Shown here: piece after piece, positions 9,666 to 18,366 of the stretch
Position numbering within the stretch: the first letter of the stretch is position 1
Layout: every line of letters starts with the position of its first letter
From: Aliishimia ponticola
GTDB lineage: Bacteria; Pseudomonadota; Alphaproteobacteria; Rhodobacterales; Rhodobacteraceae
Direction: 5' to 3'
NCBI RefSeq assembly: GCF_004803475.1
Contig: NZ_SRKY01000002.1
Span: 656,855 to 720,854, forward strand
DNA: 64,000 bases
Made by a program: the position numbers and the translations under genes
The notes under the pieces: model-generated
Database searches by the model: none
Seen by the model: only the letters and a program-made list of their open reading frames with translations
Told to the model about the DNA's origin: nothing

Positions 9666-11141
9666 TCAGAATTTGATTTTGTCAGGCTCGCTCAGCGCGA
9701 TGGGCGGCGGGGTATAGCCGACGATTTCACGTTCCACAGCGCGCGCAAAGGCCAGCGCCGTCATGTCCCGGCCATAGCCGCAGATCGCCTGATAACCGAC
9801 GGGCAGCCCGTCCAGCTTGTCCATCGGTCCCACCACGGATGGCAGCCCGACCACACCGGAATAACCGGACCAGAACAGCTGCTGGTTTTCCAACTGCTGA
9901 TGCCCGTTGATCGGTATCCGCCGTTGCCAGCGCGGCCCGACCTCGTCCTTTTTGAACGCGGCAGAGGCGGCGACCGGGGTGAGGATCACGTCGTAATTCT
10001 CGAAAAAGGCGTCAAAGCGCATCCGCGCCTGAAGCCGTGCATTGTCCAGCGCGAGCCATTCGCGGTGGCTCAGCGTCATGCCCGCGAAACGGTTGCCCTG
10101 AATGCGCCGGATGTCTTCGGGCGCGTCTTTGAGCATGTCCATCTGTTCTTGCACTTGCGCATCGCTCAACCCAAAGGACATGGCCGCCCCCAAGAGCCGC
10201 AGATAAAGCGTGAAATGCGCCTCGCTATCCACATCGGGCCAGTCGGCGCGGGCCACGCTGGCCCCGGCTTCTTCCAGCTCGTCCGCGAAATCTTCGAGCA
10301 GATTCAGATAGTTCTCATCCACGGGAGAGGCCGAATCCCCCAGCAAGAGCGCCACGCGGAACTCAGACAGCTTTTGCCGCTTGTCGCCCAGGTGCCGCAA
10401 TTGCCACGCGTCGGCGGTGAACCGGTCGGCCCCGGACAAGATGCCATAGGCCAGCGCCAAATCGCCTGCGCTGCGAGCCAGCGGCCCGGCAACGGCAATG
10501 TCTTTCGATCCGTATTGTCCGCGTGGCGTATGGCCCCAGGTCGAGACCGCGTTCCACGTGGGTTTGAGGCCGAAGACGCCATTGTAATGCGCCGGGTTGC
10601 GGATGGAGGATCCGATATCGCTGCCCGCTTCCAGCGCCGCCATCCCGGTTGCCAGCGACACCGCAGAGCCGCCAGACGAGCCGCCCGGCGTGCGTGTCAC
10701 ATCCCAAGGGTTCGACGTGGAGCCGTAGATTTCGTTGAAGCTTTGCCATTCGATCAGCTTGAGCGGCACGTTCGTCTTGCCATAGACGATCGCCCCCGCG
10801 GCGCGGTACCGGGCCACGGCGTCGGAATCTTCGGACGCGATGTTGTTGGCCCATTCGGGAACGCCCCAGGTCGAAGGCGCGCCTGTCAGGTCGAAGCTTT
10901 CCTTGACGGTTACGGGAATGCCGTGAAGCGGGCCGCGGAACTTGCCTGCGGCGATATCGGCGTCACAGGCCGCCGCTTCCCGCCGCGCCGCGTCGCGATC
11001 CTGCCAGATCACGGCGTTCACGTCGGGATTGATCCGGTCGACCCGCGCGAAGGTCGCTTCCAATACTTCGGAAACGGACACTTTCTTGCTCATTATCGCT
11101 TGCGAAAGCTGTTCTACGCTTCCGAGTAGCAAGTCATCCAT
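9666..11141 (-). CDS. Amidase-signature family amidase
   Basis: This 491-residue amidase hydrolyses an unidentified amide. The Ser-cisSer-Lys machinery is visible: Lys in IPVTVKESFD, the cis-Ser in the TPGGSSGGSA loop and the nucleophile in GSDIGSSIRNPA. The start ATG at 11141 follows AAGGA with a 7-base gap; another ATG seven codons upstream (11162) has a poorer site. The C-terminal half has no transport or signal sequence. It may act with the neighbouring monooxygenase, an inference from adjacency alone (120 bases apart). Confidence 0.9.
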   Translation of the reverse strand: MDDLLLGSVEQLSQAIMSKKVSVSEVLEATFARVDRINPDVNAVIWQDRDAARREAAACDADIAAGKFRGPLHGIPVTVKESFDLTGAPSTWGVPEWANNIASEDSDAVARYRAAGAIVYGKTNVPLKLIEWQSFNEIYGSTSNPWDVTRTPGGSSGGSAVSLATGMAALEAGSDIGSSIRNPAHYNGVFGLKPTWNAVSTWGHTPRGQYGSKDIAVAGPLARSAGDLALAYGILSGADRFTADAWQLRHLGDKRQKLSEFRVALLLGDSASPVDENYLNLLEDFADELEEAGASVARADWPDVDSEAHFTLYLRLLGAAMSFGLSDAQVQEQMDMLKDAPEDIRRIQGNRFAGMTLSHREWLALDNARLQARMRFDAFFENYDVILTPVAASAAFKKDEVGPRWQRRIPINGHQQLENQQLFWSGYSGVVGLPSVVGPMDKLDGLPVGYQAICGYGRDMTALAFARAVEREIVGYTPPPIALSEPDKIKF

Positions 11142-11223
11142 GGTCCGGTCCTTAGGCAGCATTTGTCACCGGGACCGTATCTGTGGCGAGGGGCGGCGAC
11201 AAGATACTGCGCTGCGGCTATGG

Positions 11224-11760
11224 TTAATGTTTTCGCGGATTTTCAGAGATTTGCGCCTGCAAGAGCGCGTCAAGCGCGGCGATGCGGTTTTCGGGCCAGA
11301 CGGTGAGCCCCGCCGCGCGCAGGGCGGCTGTCGTGGTGCCGAATCCCGGCACGGTTCGGCCCGTGAACGTCCCGTCGTGGATAAACGTCACCCCGCAAGA
11401 GGGCGAGCCGTCGGTCAGCACGGCGTGGCGGCATCCGTGTCGGGCGGCGAGCCGGGCGGCGTGGTCTGCGGCGCGGCGAAAGGCGTCCGACAGATCGGCC
11501 CCGGTGACATCGCGCAGCTCTGCGCGCCGGGCCAGCACATCCGCGCCATCGGGGTGCGGCCCGGCCTTGTCCGGGGCTGCGATGATTTCCGCAGGCGGGC
11601 GGGGCACGGGCAGACCGGCGGCAAGTTCCGGGCAGATCGGGACCAGACGTCCTTCTTCCTGCCAACGGCTTAGTATCGCCTCGGCGCCGGAGCGTTTGTC
11701 AGTGCCGTTATAGCGAACCGGTTGGCCGATCAGGCAGGCGGAGATCAGTATACGCTCCAT
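11224..11760 (-). CDS. DUF523 family protein
   Basis: This is a 178-residue protein of the DUF523 family. It begins ILISACLIGQPVRYNG, the family hallmark, and has a PICPE motif. It also has a late SPSCGV motif, so conserved cysteines in the three places may bind a metal or do thiol chemistry. Family function is unknown. It is the last gene of the minus-strand methylamine-type cluster, about 45 bases after the BKACE gene, but it may simply be a passenger. Confidence 0.85.
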   Translation of the reverse strand: MERILISACLIGQPVRYNGTDKRSGAEAILSRWQEEGRLVPICPELAAGLPVPRPPAEIIAAPDKAGPHPDGADVLARRAELRDVTGADLSDAFRRAADHAARLAARHGCRHAVLTDGSPSCGVTFIHDGTFTGRTVPGFGTTTAALRAAGLTVWPENRIAALDALLQAQISENPRKH

Positions 11761-11805
11761 CCCGTCAACCCGTCCTATGCAGTGGCGCGGCCATCCGCAT
11801 GGCCC

Positions 11806-12636
11806 TTACGCGGCCCTGAGGCCCAGAAGGGCGCGGGCCTGCGCGGGGGTGGCGACGGGGCGTTCGAAGCGCGCGCAGACCTCGACCGTGCGCTCGACCA
11901 GCGCCGCGTTGGACGGGGCCAGCGTGGCTGCGTCGAGGCGGATGTTGTCCTCCAGCCCGGTGCGCGCGTGGCCACCTGCGGCGATGGACCATTCGTTGAC
12001 CTCTAGCTGGTGGCGACCGATCCCGGCGGCGCACCATTCACTGTCGGGGCTCAGGCGTTTGACGGTTTCCACGTAGTAATCGAACACGTTTTTGTCGGCG
12101 GGCATGGCGTTTTTCACGCCCATGACGAATTGAATATAGGGCGTCTGCGGGATGCGCCCGTCGCGGTGCAGGGCCACGGCCTGATGAATATGGCTTAGGT
12201 CAAAGGCTTCGATTTCCGGCTTGATCTTGTAGCGCCGCATTTCCGAGGCCAGCCAATCCACAAGGTCGGGCGCGTTCTCGTATACCCGTTTCGGGAAGTT
12301 GTTCGAGCCGACCGAAAGTGAGGCCATATCAGGGGCCAGCGACAGCATCCCGCCCCGTTCCTTGCCTGCGCCGGAACGCCCACCGGTGGAGAATTGGACG
12401 ATCATGCCGGGGCAATGCTTTTCGACGCCTTCCTTGAGGGCCGCGAATTTCTCTGGATCGCTGGAGGGGGACTCGTCGGCATTGCGCACATGCGCGTGGC
12501 AGATCGTGGCGCCGGCCTCGAACGCGGCATGGGTGCTTTCGATCTGCTCTGACACGGTGGTGGGCACGTTGGGATTGTCGGCCTTGGTCGGAACGGAGCC
12601 GGTGATGGCAACGCAGATGATGCAGGGTTTGGTCAT
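11806..12636 (-). CDS. BKACE family beta-keto acid cleavage enzyme (DUF849)
   Basis: BKACE enzymes condense a beta-keto acid with acetyl-CoA to give acetoacetate and a new CoA ester. One known subgroup cleaves 3-dehydrocarnitine. The 276-residue product has the family opening AITGS..., the zinc-ligand motif HAHVR near residue 48, FSTGG, and a distal GIGRHQLEVN / GGHARTGLEDN segment typical of the barrel. The acidic residue following ITG in the kynurenine/lysine-pathway enzyme Kce is not evident here, so substrate specificity may differ. The neighbours (MttB-like and dimethylglycine-dehydrogenase-like) point to a quaternary-amine substrate, which is an inference. Confidence 0.86.
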   Translation of the reverse strand: MTKPCIICVAITGSVPTKADNPNVPTTVSEQIESTHAAFEAGATICHAHVRNADESPSSDPEKFAALKEGVEKHCPGMIVQFSTGGRSGAGKERGGMLSLAPDMASLSVGSNNFPKRVYENAPDLVDWLASEMRRYKIKPEIEAFDLSHIHQAVALHRDGRIPQTPYIQFVMGVKNAMPADKNVFDYYVETVKRLSPDSEWCAAGIGRHQLEVNEWSIAAGGHARTGLEDNIRLDAATLAPSNAALVERTVEVCARFERPVATPAQARALLGLRAA

Positions 12637-12705
12637 GGGAGCCTTGGCCTCGGGTTTAGGTCGGGTGGCGCATCTTCGGGCAGCGGCGCTGCGGCGTCAA
12701 ACGCT

Positions 12706-13383
12706 TCACTCCTGCGGCGGGGCCAGAACGGCGCGGGCGAAATCGTTGAGCGCGTCGCATTCGTCGCCGGTATGTGCGCGGCCTGTGAAGCCAAGCAGGT
12801 AGTGCGGCAGGCGGGCCATGCGGTCCTCAAGCGCTTCGGTCTGTTCCAGTGCGTGATAGCCAAGCTGTTGGAAATAAAGGATACGTGCGCGCGCGTCGGC
12901 CTCGTCCGCGGAATAGTCGAAGCGGGCGAACATCGCCGCGATGTCCTTGAGTCGGGCGCTGTCGGCCCGGTCGATCCGGGCGCGCACCTTGCCATCGCGG
13001 CGGGCCCATTCGCGCACTGCAAAGTCCAGCCCCTGATCGAAACGGGCCGGGTCGATGAAGCAGCGAAAGAAGTTGCACACGGCGGCGGTGATCGTCGGTG
13101 CGGGCAGTTCGCAATGTTCGCGGATCAGGCGGGTGTTCCAGTTCTCCCACTCGTCCAGAAGCGCGTCCAGCAGGTGTTTGTGGCTTTTGAAATACCAGTA
13201 GAAGGAGGAGCGGGAGACCTCCAGCCGGGTGGAGATCGTCAGCACTTTGACCTCGGCCTCGCCGTCGCTGACGAGGATGTCGCGCGCGACATTCAGCCAG
13301 TCCTCGCGGGTGACTTTCACATGGCCGACCAACGGTTCCTTCTTGGGATCGTCGCGGTGCAGGGGCGGGGCAGGGCGGCGCAT
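12706..13383 (-). CDS. TetR family transcriptional regulator
   Basis: This 225-residue regulator has a TetR-type helix-turn-helix near residues 25-75 (VARDIL...VSRSSFYWYFKSHKHLLDALL). A ligand-binding helical domain follows. The ATG at 13383 shares its A with the stop of the MttB-like gene (TGATG), so it is translationally coupled inside the operon. That placement suggests it controls this methylated-amine-type operon. A much longer upstream frame exists but is only the other-frame shadow of the MttB-like gene. The ligand is unknown. Confidence 0.88.
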   Translation of the reverse strand: MRRPAPPLHRDDPKKEPLVGHVKVTREDWLNVARDILVSDGEAEVKVLTISTRLEVSRSSFYWYFKSHKHLLDALLDEWENWNTRLIREHCELPAPTITAAVCNFFRCFIDPARFDQGLDFAVREWARRDGKVRARIDRADSARLKDIAAMFARFDYSADEADARARILYFQQLGYHALEQTEALEDRMARLPHYLLGFTGRAHTGDECDALNDFARAVLAPPQE

Positions 13384-14915
13384 CAGCTTTCCGGGGGCGC
13401 GCCGCCTTCGGCGCTGCGCTTGGCGATGAAGTCCTGCATGGCGGCGACGCGCGCGGCGTCTGGCGTGATGCCCGGCCCGGCCTCGACGATGGATTTCCAG
13501 ATGCCGGTTGCCCGCGCAGAGGTGTCTTCCGCGCCGCGTTCGGTCCATGTGCGGAAATTGGCGTAGCTGTGGACGACCGGCTGGTAGAATTCGGTCTGAT
13601 AGCGGGCCATGGTCTGGGGCGCGTCGAAGAAGTGGCCGCCGGGTTGGACGGTGGACAGGGCGGTGTCAAAGCCGATCTCGTCCGCGCCAGCCTGCGCCCC
13701 GGCGCAGAGTTCGGCCACCATGTTCAGCACTTCGATATCGCAGATCAGCTTTTCATAGGAGACGGACAGCCCCCCTTCGAGCCATCCCGCCGCATGGATC
13801 ACCACGCTGGCCCCGGCCATGAGGCATCCCCAAAGGCCGAACTGGTTTTCATTGGCGGCTTGCACGTCGTTCATATTGGCGGCCGATCCGGCGGCAGAGC
13901 GCCAGGGCAGGCCGATATGACGCGCAAGTTGCCCGGCGGCAAGTGAGGCGTGGAAATGCCCCGGCGTGCCAAAGGCGGGAGAGCCGGATTTCATATCCAC
14001 GTTCGAGGTAAAGGTGCCGTAGAGTATCGGCGCGCCCGGCTGGGCCAGTTGCGACAGCGTGATCGCGGCCAGCGCCTCAAGATGGCTCAGCGTGATCGCC
14101 CCGGCCACGGTGATCGGGGCCATGGCGCCCATCAGTGTGAAGGGGGTGACGATGGCGACTTGGCGCGCGCGGGCGAAGTCGATCAAGCCTTGCGCCATTG
14201 GAATATCCAGCGTGCGCGGCGAGTTTGTGTTGATGATCGTATAGCAATGCGGCGCGGCGGCGAAGTCGGCATCGGACAGGCCGCGGAACCCTTGCAGCAT
14301 CTCAAAGCTGTCCTGCGTTTGCGGCGTGCCGCGGGCAAAGACAAAGGGCAGCTTGTCGGATTCGGTCAGTTGCGCTTCCATCGTGAAATAGTGGCGCAGA
14401 TGGGTCGGCACGTCTTGCGGTTCGACCAGCGGCGGCAACATGTGCAGCACGTCGAAAGCCTGTGTCAGCCGGGTCAGTTCGCGGAAATCGCGGGCCGTGC
14501 CGGGGCGGCGGCCCCGCTCCAGATCGGTGGCATGGGGCGCGCCTGCGCCGGGCTGGAAGTTGAGCACTCCCAGTTCCAGCAGCACGTCCCGGTTCCGCGC
14601 GCCTGCCCGTGCGAGGATGGATTTGGGGGCGCTTGCGAGCGCCGCTTCGACCATCTCGCGGCCGATTGTGACCATCTGCGTGCTGTCATCCACCCGCGCG
14701 CCGCCTTGTCGGAAGAGCGCGCGCGCCTCTGGCAGCAGGACTTTGACGCCCAATTCTTCCAGCGTGCGCAGGGCGGTTTCGTGCATCGCCGCGATCTCGT
14801 CCGCAGAGAACACGTCCATCGGCGGGAAGGGATTGCGCAGGCGGCTGTAATCGGTGCGGCGGGCGGGAGCGGCATCGCGTTGTTTGCCGCGGCGGCGTCC
14901 AGAGCGTTCAGCCAT
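13383..14915 (-). CDS. MttB-like trimethylamine methyltransferase family protein (no pyrrolysine)
   Basis: This 510-residue protein belongs to the trimethylamine methyltransferase (MttB/MtgB) superfamily, TIM-barrel enzymes that move a methyl group from a quaternary or tertiary amine to a corrinoid protein. The frame is continuous with no in-frame amber codon, so it is a non-pyrrolysine member like glycine-betaine methyltransferase MtgB. Family-like segments include VVIHAAGWLEGGLSVSYEK in the C-terminal part and NTNSPRTLD. The basic N-terminus (GRRRGKQR) is typical of rhodobacterial copies. It lies 48 bases after the DMGDH-like gene, in the same operon. No corrinoid partner gene is seen. Confidence 0.88.
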   Translation of the reverse strand: MAERSGRRRGKQRDAAPARRTDYSRLRNPFPPMDVFSADEIAAMHETALRTLEELGVKVLLPEARALFRQGGARVDDSTQMVTIGREMVEAALASAPKSILARAGARNRDVLLELGVLNFQPGAGAPHATDLERGRRPGTARDFRELTRLTQAFDVLHMLPPLVEPQDVPTHLRHYFTMEAQLTESDKLPFVFARGTPQTQDSFEMLQGFRGLSDADFAAAPHCYTIINTNSPRTLDIPMAQGLIDFARARQVAIVTPFTLMGAMAPITVAGAITLSHLEALAAITLSQLAQPGAPILYGTFTSNVDMKSGSPAFGTPGHFHASLAAGQLARHIGLPWRSAAGSAANMNDVQAANENQFGLWGCLMAGASVVIHAAGWLEGGLSVSYEKLICDIEVLNMVAELCAGAQAGADEIGFDTALSTVQPGGHFFDAPQTMARYQTEFYQPVVHSYANFRTWTERGAEDTSARATGIWKSIVEAGPGITPDAARVAAMQDFIAKRSAEGGAPPES

Positions 14916-14963
14916 GGTGCCGTCCCCCGACTTTTGCCGCGTGTGGCTTGGGCTGCATCCGTG

Positions 14964-17384
14964 TCATCCTCGCATCGCCTTGCCGTCCGGGTCATAGGGC
15001 GAGGGCGGCACCACTTTGGCGGCGCGTTCCACCCCGACGACATGCACACTCAGGTCGGTGCCGGGCGCGCCAGCGGCCGCGTCAACCATCGCCAGCGCAA
15101 AGGATTTGCCAAGGCTGTGCCCATAGCCGCCAGAGGTCACGAAGCCGACCTTCTTGCCTGCTTGCCAGACCGGCTCATACCCGCTGGCGTCGGCGTCGCC
15201 CGCGTCGATTTCCAGCGTGACGATCTGTTGCGCCGGGCCGCTGCCATCGCGTTCGGCCAAAGCGGCCTCGCGCCCGATGAAGTCGCCCTTGTCCCATGCG
15301 ATCCAGCGATCCATGCCGGTCATGCCGGGGGTGCGGTCCTGCGTGAATTCCGCGTTCCAGATGCCGAAGCTCTTTTCCAGACGCAGCGACAATAGCGCGT
15401 TGAAGCCCACTTCGCGGATGCCGAACTCTTCCCCGGCGGCCAAAAGCGTGCGCCGCAGCGCCACGTGATCGCCCATGCGGCAGTTCATTTCAAACCCCAT
15501 CTCGCCAGTGACCGACATGCGCGCCACATGGGCGCGGGTCAGGCCTATATCGGCGCGCATACAGCCCATGAATGGCAGTGCGCCGACCGCGTCCTCTGTC
15601 GTCTTTTCGATCACCTTGCGGCTGTCCGGCCCGACAAGGGCAAAGCCGCACATATCCTCGCCAAGATCCTGGATCGTCACGCCCTCTGCCATGTGGTCGT
15701 TGAACCAGCGCATGTGCCATGCCCGCAGGTAGTAGCTGCCCATGATCCAGTAGCGGGGGGTGCCAGACGCATCCGGCCCCCAGTTCAGCAGCGTCAGATC
15801 GCCCTTGAGCCGCCCGCTTTCCGACAGCATCACCGCCAGACGTGCGCGCCCCGGCGCGGGCAGTTTCGTCGCCATGATCCGGTTCAGCCAGCTTTCGGCA
15901 TTGGGGCCGGTGACTTCGAAGCGGGAAAAGCCGGTGATATCCAGCAGGCCGACGCCTTCGCGCACGGTCTTGCATTCGGCGGCCACGATGTCATGCGCGT
16001 TGGTCCGGCGCAGCGTCGGGGCCTCGACAAAGCCCTCGGGCGCGAAATAGAGCGGCGTTTCCAGATCCCAGCTGACCCCCCAACGCGCCCCGGCCGCGGT
16101 CATCGCGTCATGGGCCGGCGCCATCTTGAGAGGCCGCCCCGCCGGAAGTTGTTCGTTCGGGTAGGTCATCACGAAGCGGCGCGAATAGAATTGCCCGGTA
16201 GTTTCGCGGATATACTGGCGGTTCTCGGCATAGGCGCCATAGCGCGCCACATCCATCGACCAGGCATCGGCTTCCGGTTCGCCCTCGATCATCCATTCGG
16301 CGAGGGTCTTGCCGACGCCGCCGCCCTGCAGGAAGCCCGCCATCACGGCACAGGCCGACCAGTAGCCACGCTTGCCCGGCACCGGGCCGACCAGCGGGTT
16401 GCCATCGGGCGAGAAGGTGAACGCGCCGTTGACCCATGTCTTGATTCCGACATTCTCGATCGCGGGATAGCGGGCGAAGCCAAGGGTCAGCTCGTTTTCG
16501 ATCCGGTCCATCTGCTCTTGAAAGAGTTCTTCGCCATAGTTCCACGGCGCGCCGTCCATGGCCCAATGTTCGTGATCGACTTCATAAATGCCGACCAGCA
16601 CGCCCTTTTGATCCTGCCGCATATAGGTGAACCCTTCGAGGTCCACGGTCATGGGCATTTCGAAATCGGCCGCCGCGACTTCGGGCACCGTATCGGTCAC
16701 AAGGTAGTGGTGTTTGAGCGGCGAGACCGGCAGTTCGATCCCCGCCATGCGCCCGACCTGCTTGGCCCAAAGCCCGGCGGCATTGACCACATGTTCGCAG
16801 GTGATGTCGCCCTTGTCGGTCTTCACGATCCAGCCATCGGCGGTTTGCGTCAGGCTTTCGACCTTGGTGTTCTCGTAATACTCCGCGCCGCGTTTCCTGG
16901 CGGCTGTGGCATAGGCCTGCACGGTGCCCGTCGTGTCGATATAGCCTTCGCGGTCGGCCCACATCGCGCCCAGAATGCCGTCGGTGGACATGATCGGGCA
17001 GCGCTTTTGCGCCTCTTCGGGGGTGAGCAATTCGCAGTCTTCGATTCCGATGGATTGGAAGATGCGATAGTTCGATTGCAGCCATTCCCAGCGGTCCGGG
17101 GTGCCGGCAAGCGACAGGCCGCCGGTCATGTGCAGCCCGATATTCTGGCCCGATTCCTCTTCGATCTTGGACAGAAGGTCGATTGTATAGGCTTGCAGCG
17201 CGGCCATGTTCGGATCGCCGTTCAGGGCGTGGATGCCGCCCGCCGCGTGCCAGGACGAGCCTGAGGCCAGCCGCCGCCGTTCCAGCATGACCACATCGGT
17301 CCAGCCCAGTTTCGCGAGGTGATAAAGCACCGACGCCCCAACGACACCGCCGCCAATGACGACAACCCGATACTGCGATTTCAT
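14964..17384 (-). CDS. Dimethylglycine/sarcosine-dehydrogenase-like FAD and folate-binding protein
   Basis: This 806-residue two-part enzyme resembles dimethylglycine and sarcosine dehydrogenases, which oxidatively demethylate N-methylglycines and pass the one-carbon unit to tetrahydrofolate. Residues 1-400 form a DAO-type FAD domain with VVVIGGGVVGAS near the start. GSSWHAAGG follows, whose His46 matches the covalent FAD histidine of DMGDH. Residues 430-800 form an aminomethyltransferase (GcvT-like) folate domain. It is the first gene of the minus-strand operon leading into the MttB-like gene. It is probably cytoplasmic; the exact substrate is not fixed. Confidence 0.9.
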   Translation of the reverse strand: MKSQYRVVVIGGGVVGASVLYHLAKLGWTDVVMLERRRLASGSSWHAAGGIHALNGDPNMAALQAYTIDLLSKIEEESGQNIGLHMTGGLSLAGTPDRWEWLQSNYRIFQSIGIEDCELLTPEEAQKRCPIMSTDGILGAMWADREGYIDTTGTVQAYATAARKRGAEYYENTKVESLTQTADGWIVKTDKGDITCEHVVNAAGLWAKQVGRMAGIELPVSPLKHHYLVTDTVPEVAAADFEMPMTVDLEGFTYMRQDQKGVLVGIYEVDHEHWAMDGAPWNYGEELFQEQMDRIENELTLGFARYPAIENVGIKTWVNGAFTFSPDGNPLVGPVPGKRGYWSACAVMAGFLQGGGVGKTLAEWMIEGEPEADAWSMDVARYGAYAENRQYIRETTGQFYSRRFVMTYPNEQLPAGRPLKMAPAHDAMTAAGARWGVSWDLETPLYFAPEGFVEAPTLRRTNAHDIVAAECKTVREGVGLLDITGFSRFEVTGPNAESWLNRIMATKLPAPGRARLAVMLSESGRLKGDLTLLNWGPDASGTPRYWIMGSYYLRAWHMRWFNDHMAEGVTIQDLGEDMCGFALVGPDSRKVIEKTTEDAVGALPFMGCMRADIGLTRAHVARMSVTGEMGFEMNCRMGDHVALRRTLLAAGEEFGIREVGFNALLSLRLEKSFGIWNAEFTQDRTPGMTGMDRWIAWDKGDFIGREAALAERDGSGPAQQIVTLEIDAGDADASGYEPVWQAGKKVGFVTSGGYGHSLGKSFALAMVDAAAGAPGTDLSVHVVGVERAAKVVPPSPYDPDGKAMRG

Positions 17385-17443
17385 CTCCGACTCTCCTGTC
17401 GCCCTGATCTGTTTCCAAGGACGCTAGGGCGCGCGTTTTCACC

Positions 17444-17468
17444 TGTCTATACAAAAGTGTCCAATACT
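17444..17468 (-). promoter_or_regulatory. Candidate operator upstream of the methylated-amine operon
   Basis: Two similar half-sites, TGTCTATACA (17444-17453) and TGTCCAATACT (17458-17468), repeat in direct orientation 14 bases apart in the short gap upstream of the DMGDH-like gene. They could bind the operon's TetR protein. This is weak, inferred evidence. Confidence 0.3.
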
Positions 17469-17526
17469 GTGCGCCGCAAATCTTTCAGCGCTGGCAGGGC
17501 GCGTGCATTGTGCGGTTTTCCGGCAG

Positions 17527-18330
17527 TTAGCTGCCCACGCGGGCCCGGCGCAGTTGCGACACGATCACCGATAGCAGGAACAGTGCGGCTGCGGCGCAGA
17601 CGATGGAGGGGCCGGCGGGCGTGTCAAAGACCCACGAGGCGCGCAGCCCCCCAAGGGCCGCCAATACGCCGATCCCGGCGGCCAGGGCGGCCATTGTCTC
17701 GGGCGTGCGGGCGAAGGGGCGGGCGGTTGCGGCAGGGATCAGCAGCAGCGCTGCGATCAGCAGGACGCCCACGACCTTGATCGCCATGGCGACGACCAGC
17801 GCCAGTGTCAGCGTCAGGACAAGCTGTTCGCGGCGCGGGTCCAGCCCGGCGGCAATGGCCAGATCGGGGTTGAGCGTGGCGGTCAGCAGCGCTTGCCAGC
17901 GCCAGAACAGAAGCGCCACGACCAGCGCGCCGCCACCCCAGATCAGGGCGATATCGCCTTTGCTGACCGCCAGGATGTCACCGAAAAGATAGGCCATGAG
18001 GTCAATGCGCACCCCGCTGAGGAACGATGCCGCGACCAGCCCGATTGCCAAGGCGGAATGTGCCATCACCCCCAGCAGCGTATCGGTCGCATAGCCGCGC
18101 CCGGCCAGTGCCGTGACGGCCAGCGCCATGCACAGCGCCACGACCAGCGCCGCACCGAACACCGGAATGTCCAGCGCCAGCGCGATGGCGACGCCAAGGA
18201 TCGCGGCATGGGCGGTCGCGTCGCCGAAATAGGCCATGCGGCGCCAGACCACGAAGCAGCCCAGAGGCGCGGCGGCAAGGGCCACGCCAATTCCGGCAAC
18301 GATCGCGCGCAGGAAGAAGTCGTCAAGCAT
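17527..18330 (-). CDS. znuB: Zinc ABC transporter permease
   Basis: ZnuB is the membrane part of the high-affinity zinc importer. The 267-residue product is almost wholly hydrophobic, with about eight predicted helices. It has the ABC-3 family features GCFVVWRRMAYFGDATAHAAILG near the N-terminus and GVLLIAALLLIPAATA late in the protein. It lies 36 bases after znuC on the same strand and shares the operon with zur. Its partners are ZnuC (ATPase) and the divergently encoded ZnuA. Confidence 0.94.
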   Translation of the reverse strand: MLDDFFLRAIVAGIGVALAAAPLGCFVVWRRMAYFGDATAHAAILGVAIALALDIPVFGAALVVALCMALAVTALAGRGYATDTLLGVMAHSALAIGLVAASFLSGVRIDLMAYLFGDILAVSKGDIALIWGGGALVVALLFWRWQALLTATLNPDLAIAAGLDPRREQLVLTLTLALVVAMAIKVVGVLLIAALLLIPAATARPFARTPETMAALAAGIGVLAALGGLRASWVFDTPAGPSIVCAAAALFLLSVIVSQLRRARVGS

Positions 18331-18366
18331 CAGGCAAAGCCTTTTCGAAGGGGGAGGCAGGTCCGG

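Noticed and set aside
9582-11129. 515-residue plus-strand frame
   Set aside because: It is antisense to the amidase gene; composition is Arg/Gly/His-rich shadow type with no ribosome site.
12299-12802. 167-residue plus-strand frame opposite BKACE and the TetR gap
   Set aside because: It is antisense to BKACE and has no family features.
15465-17264. 599-residue plus-strand frame
   Set aside because: It is antisense to the DMGDH-like gene, with typical shadow composition.
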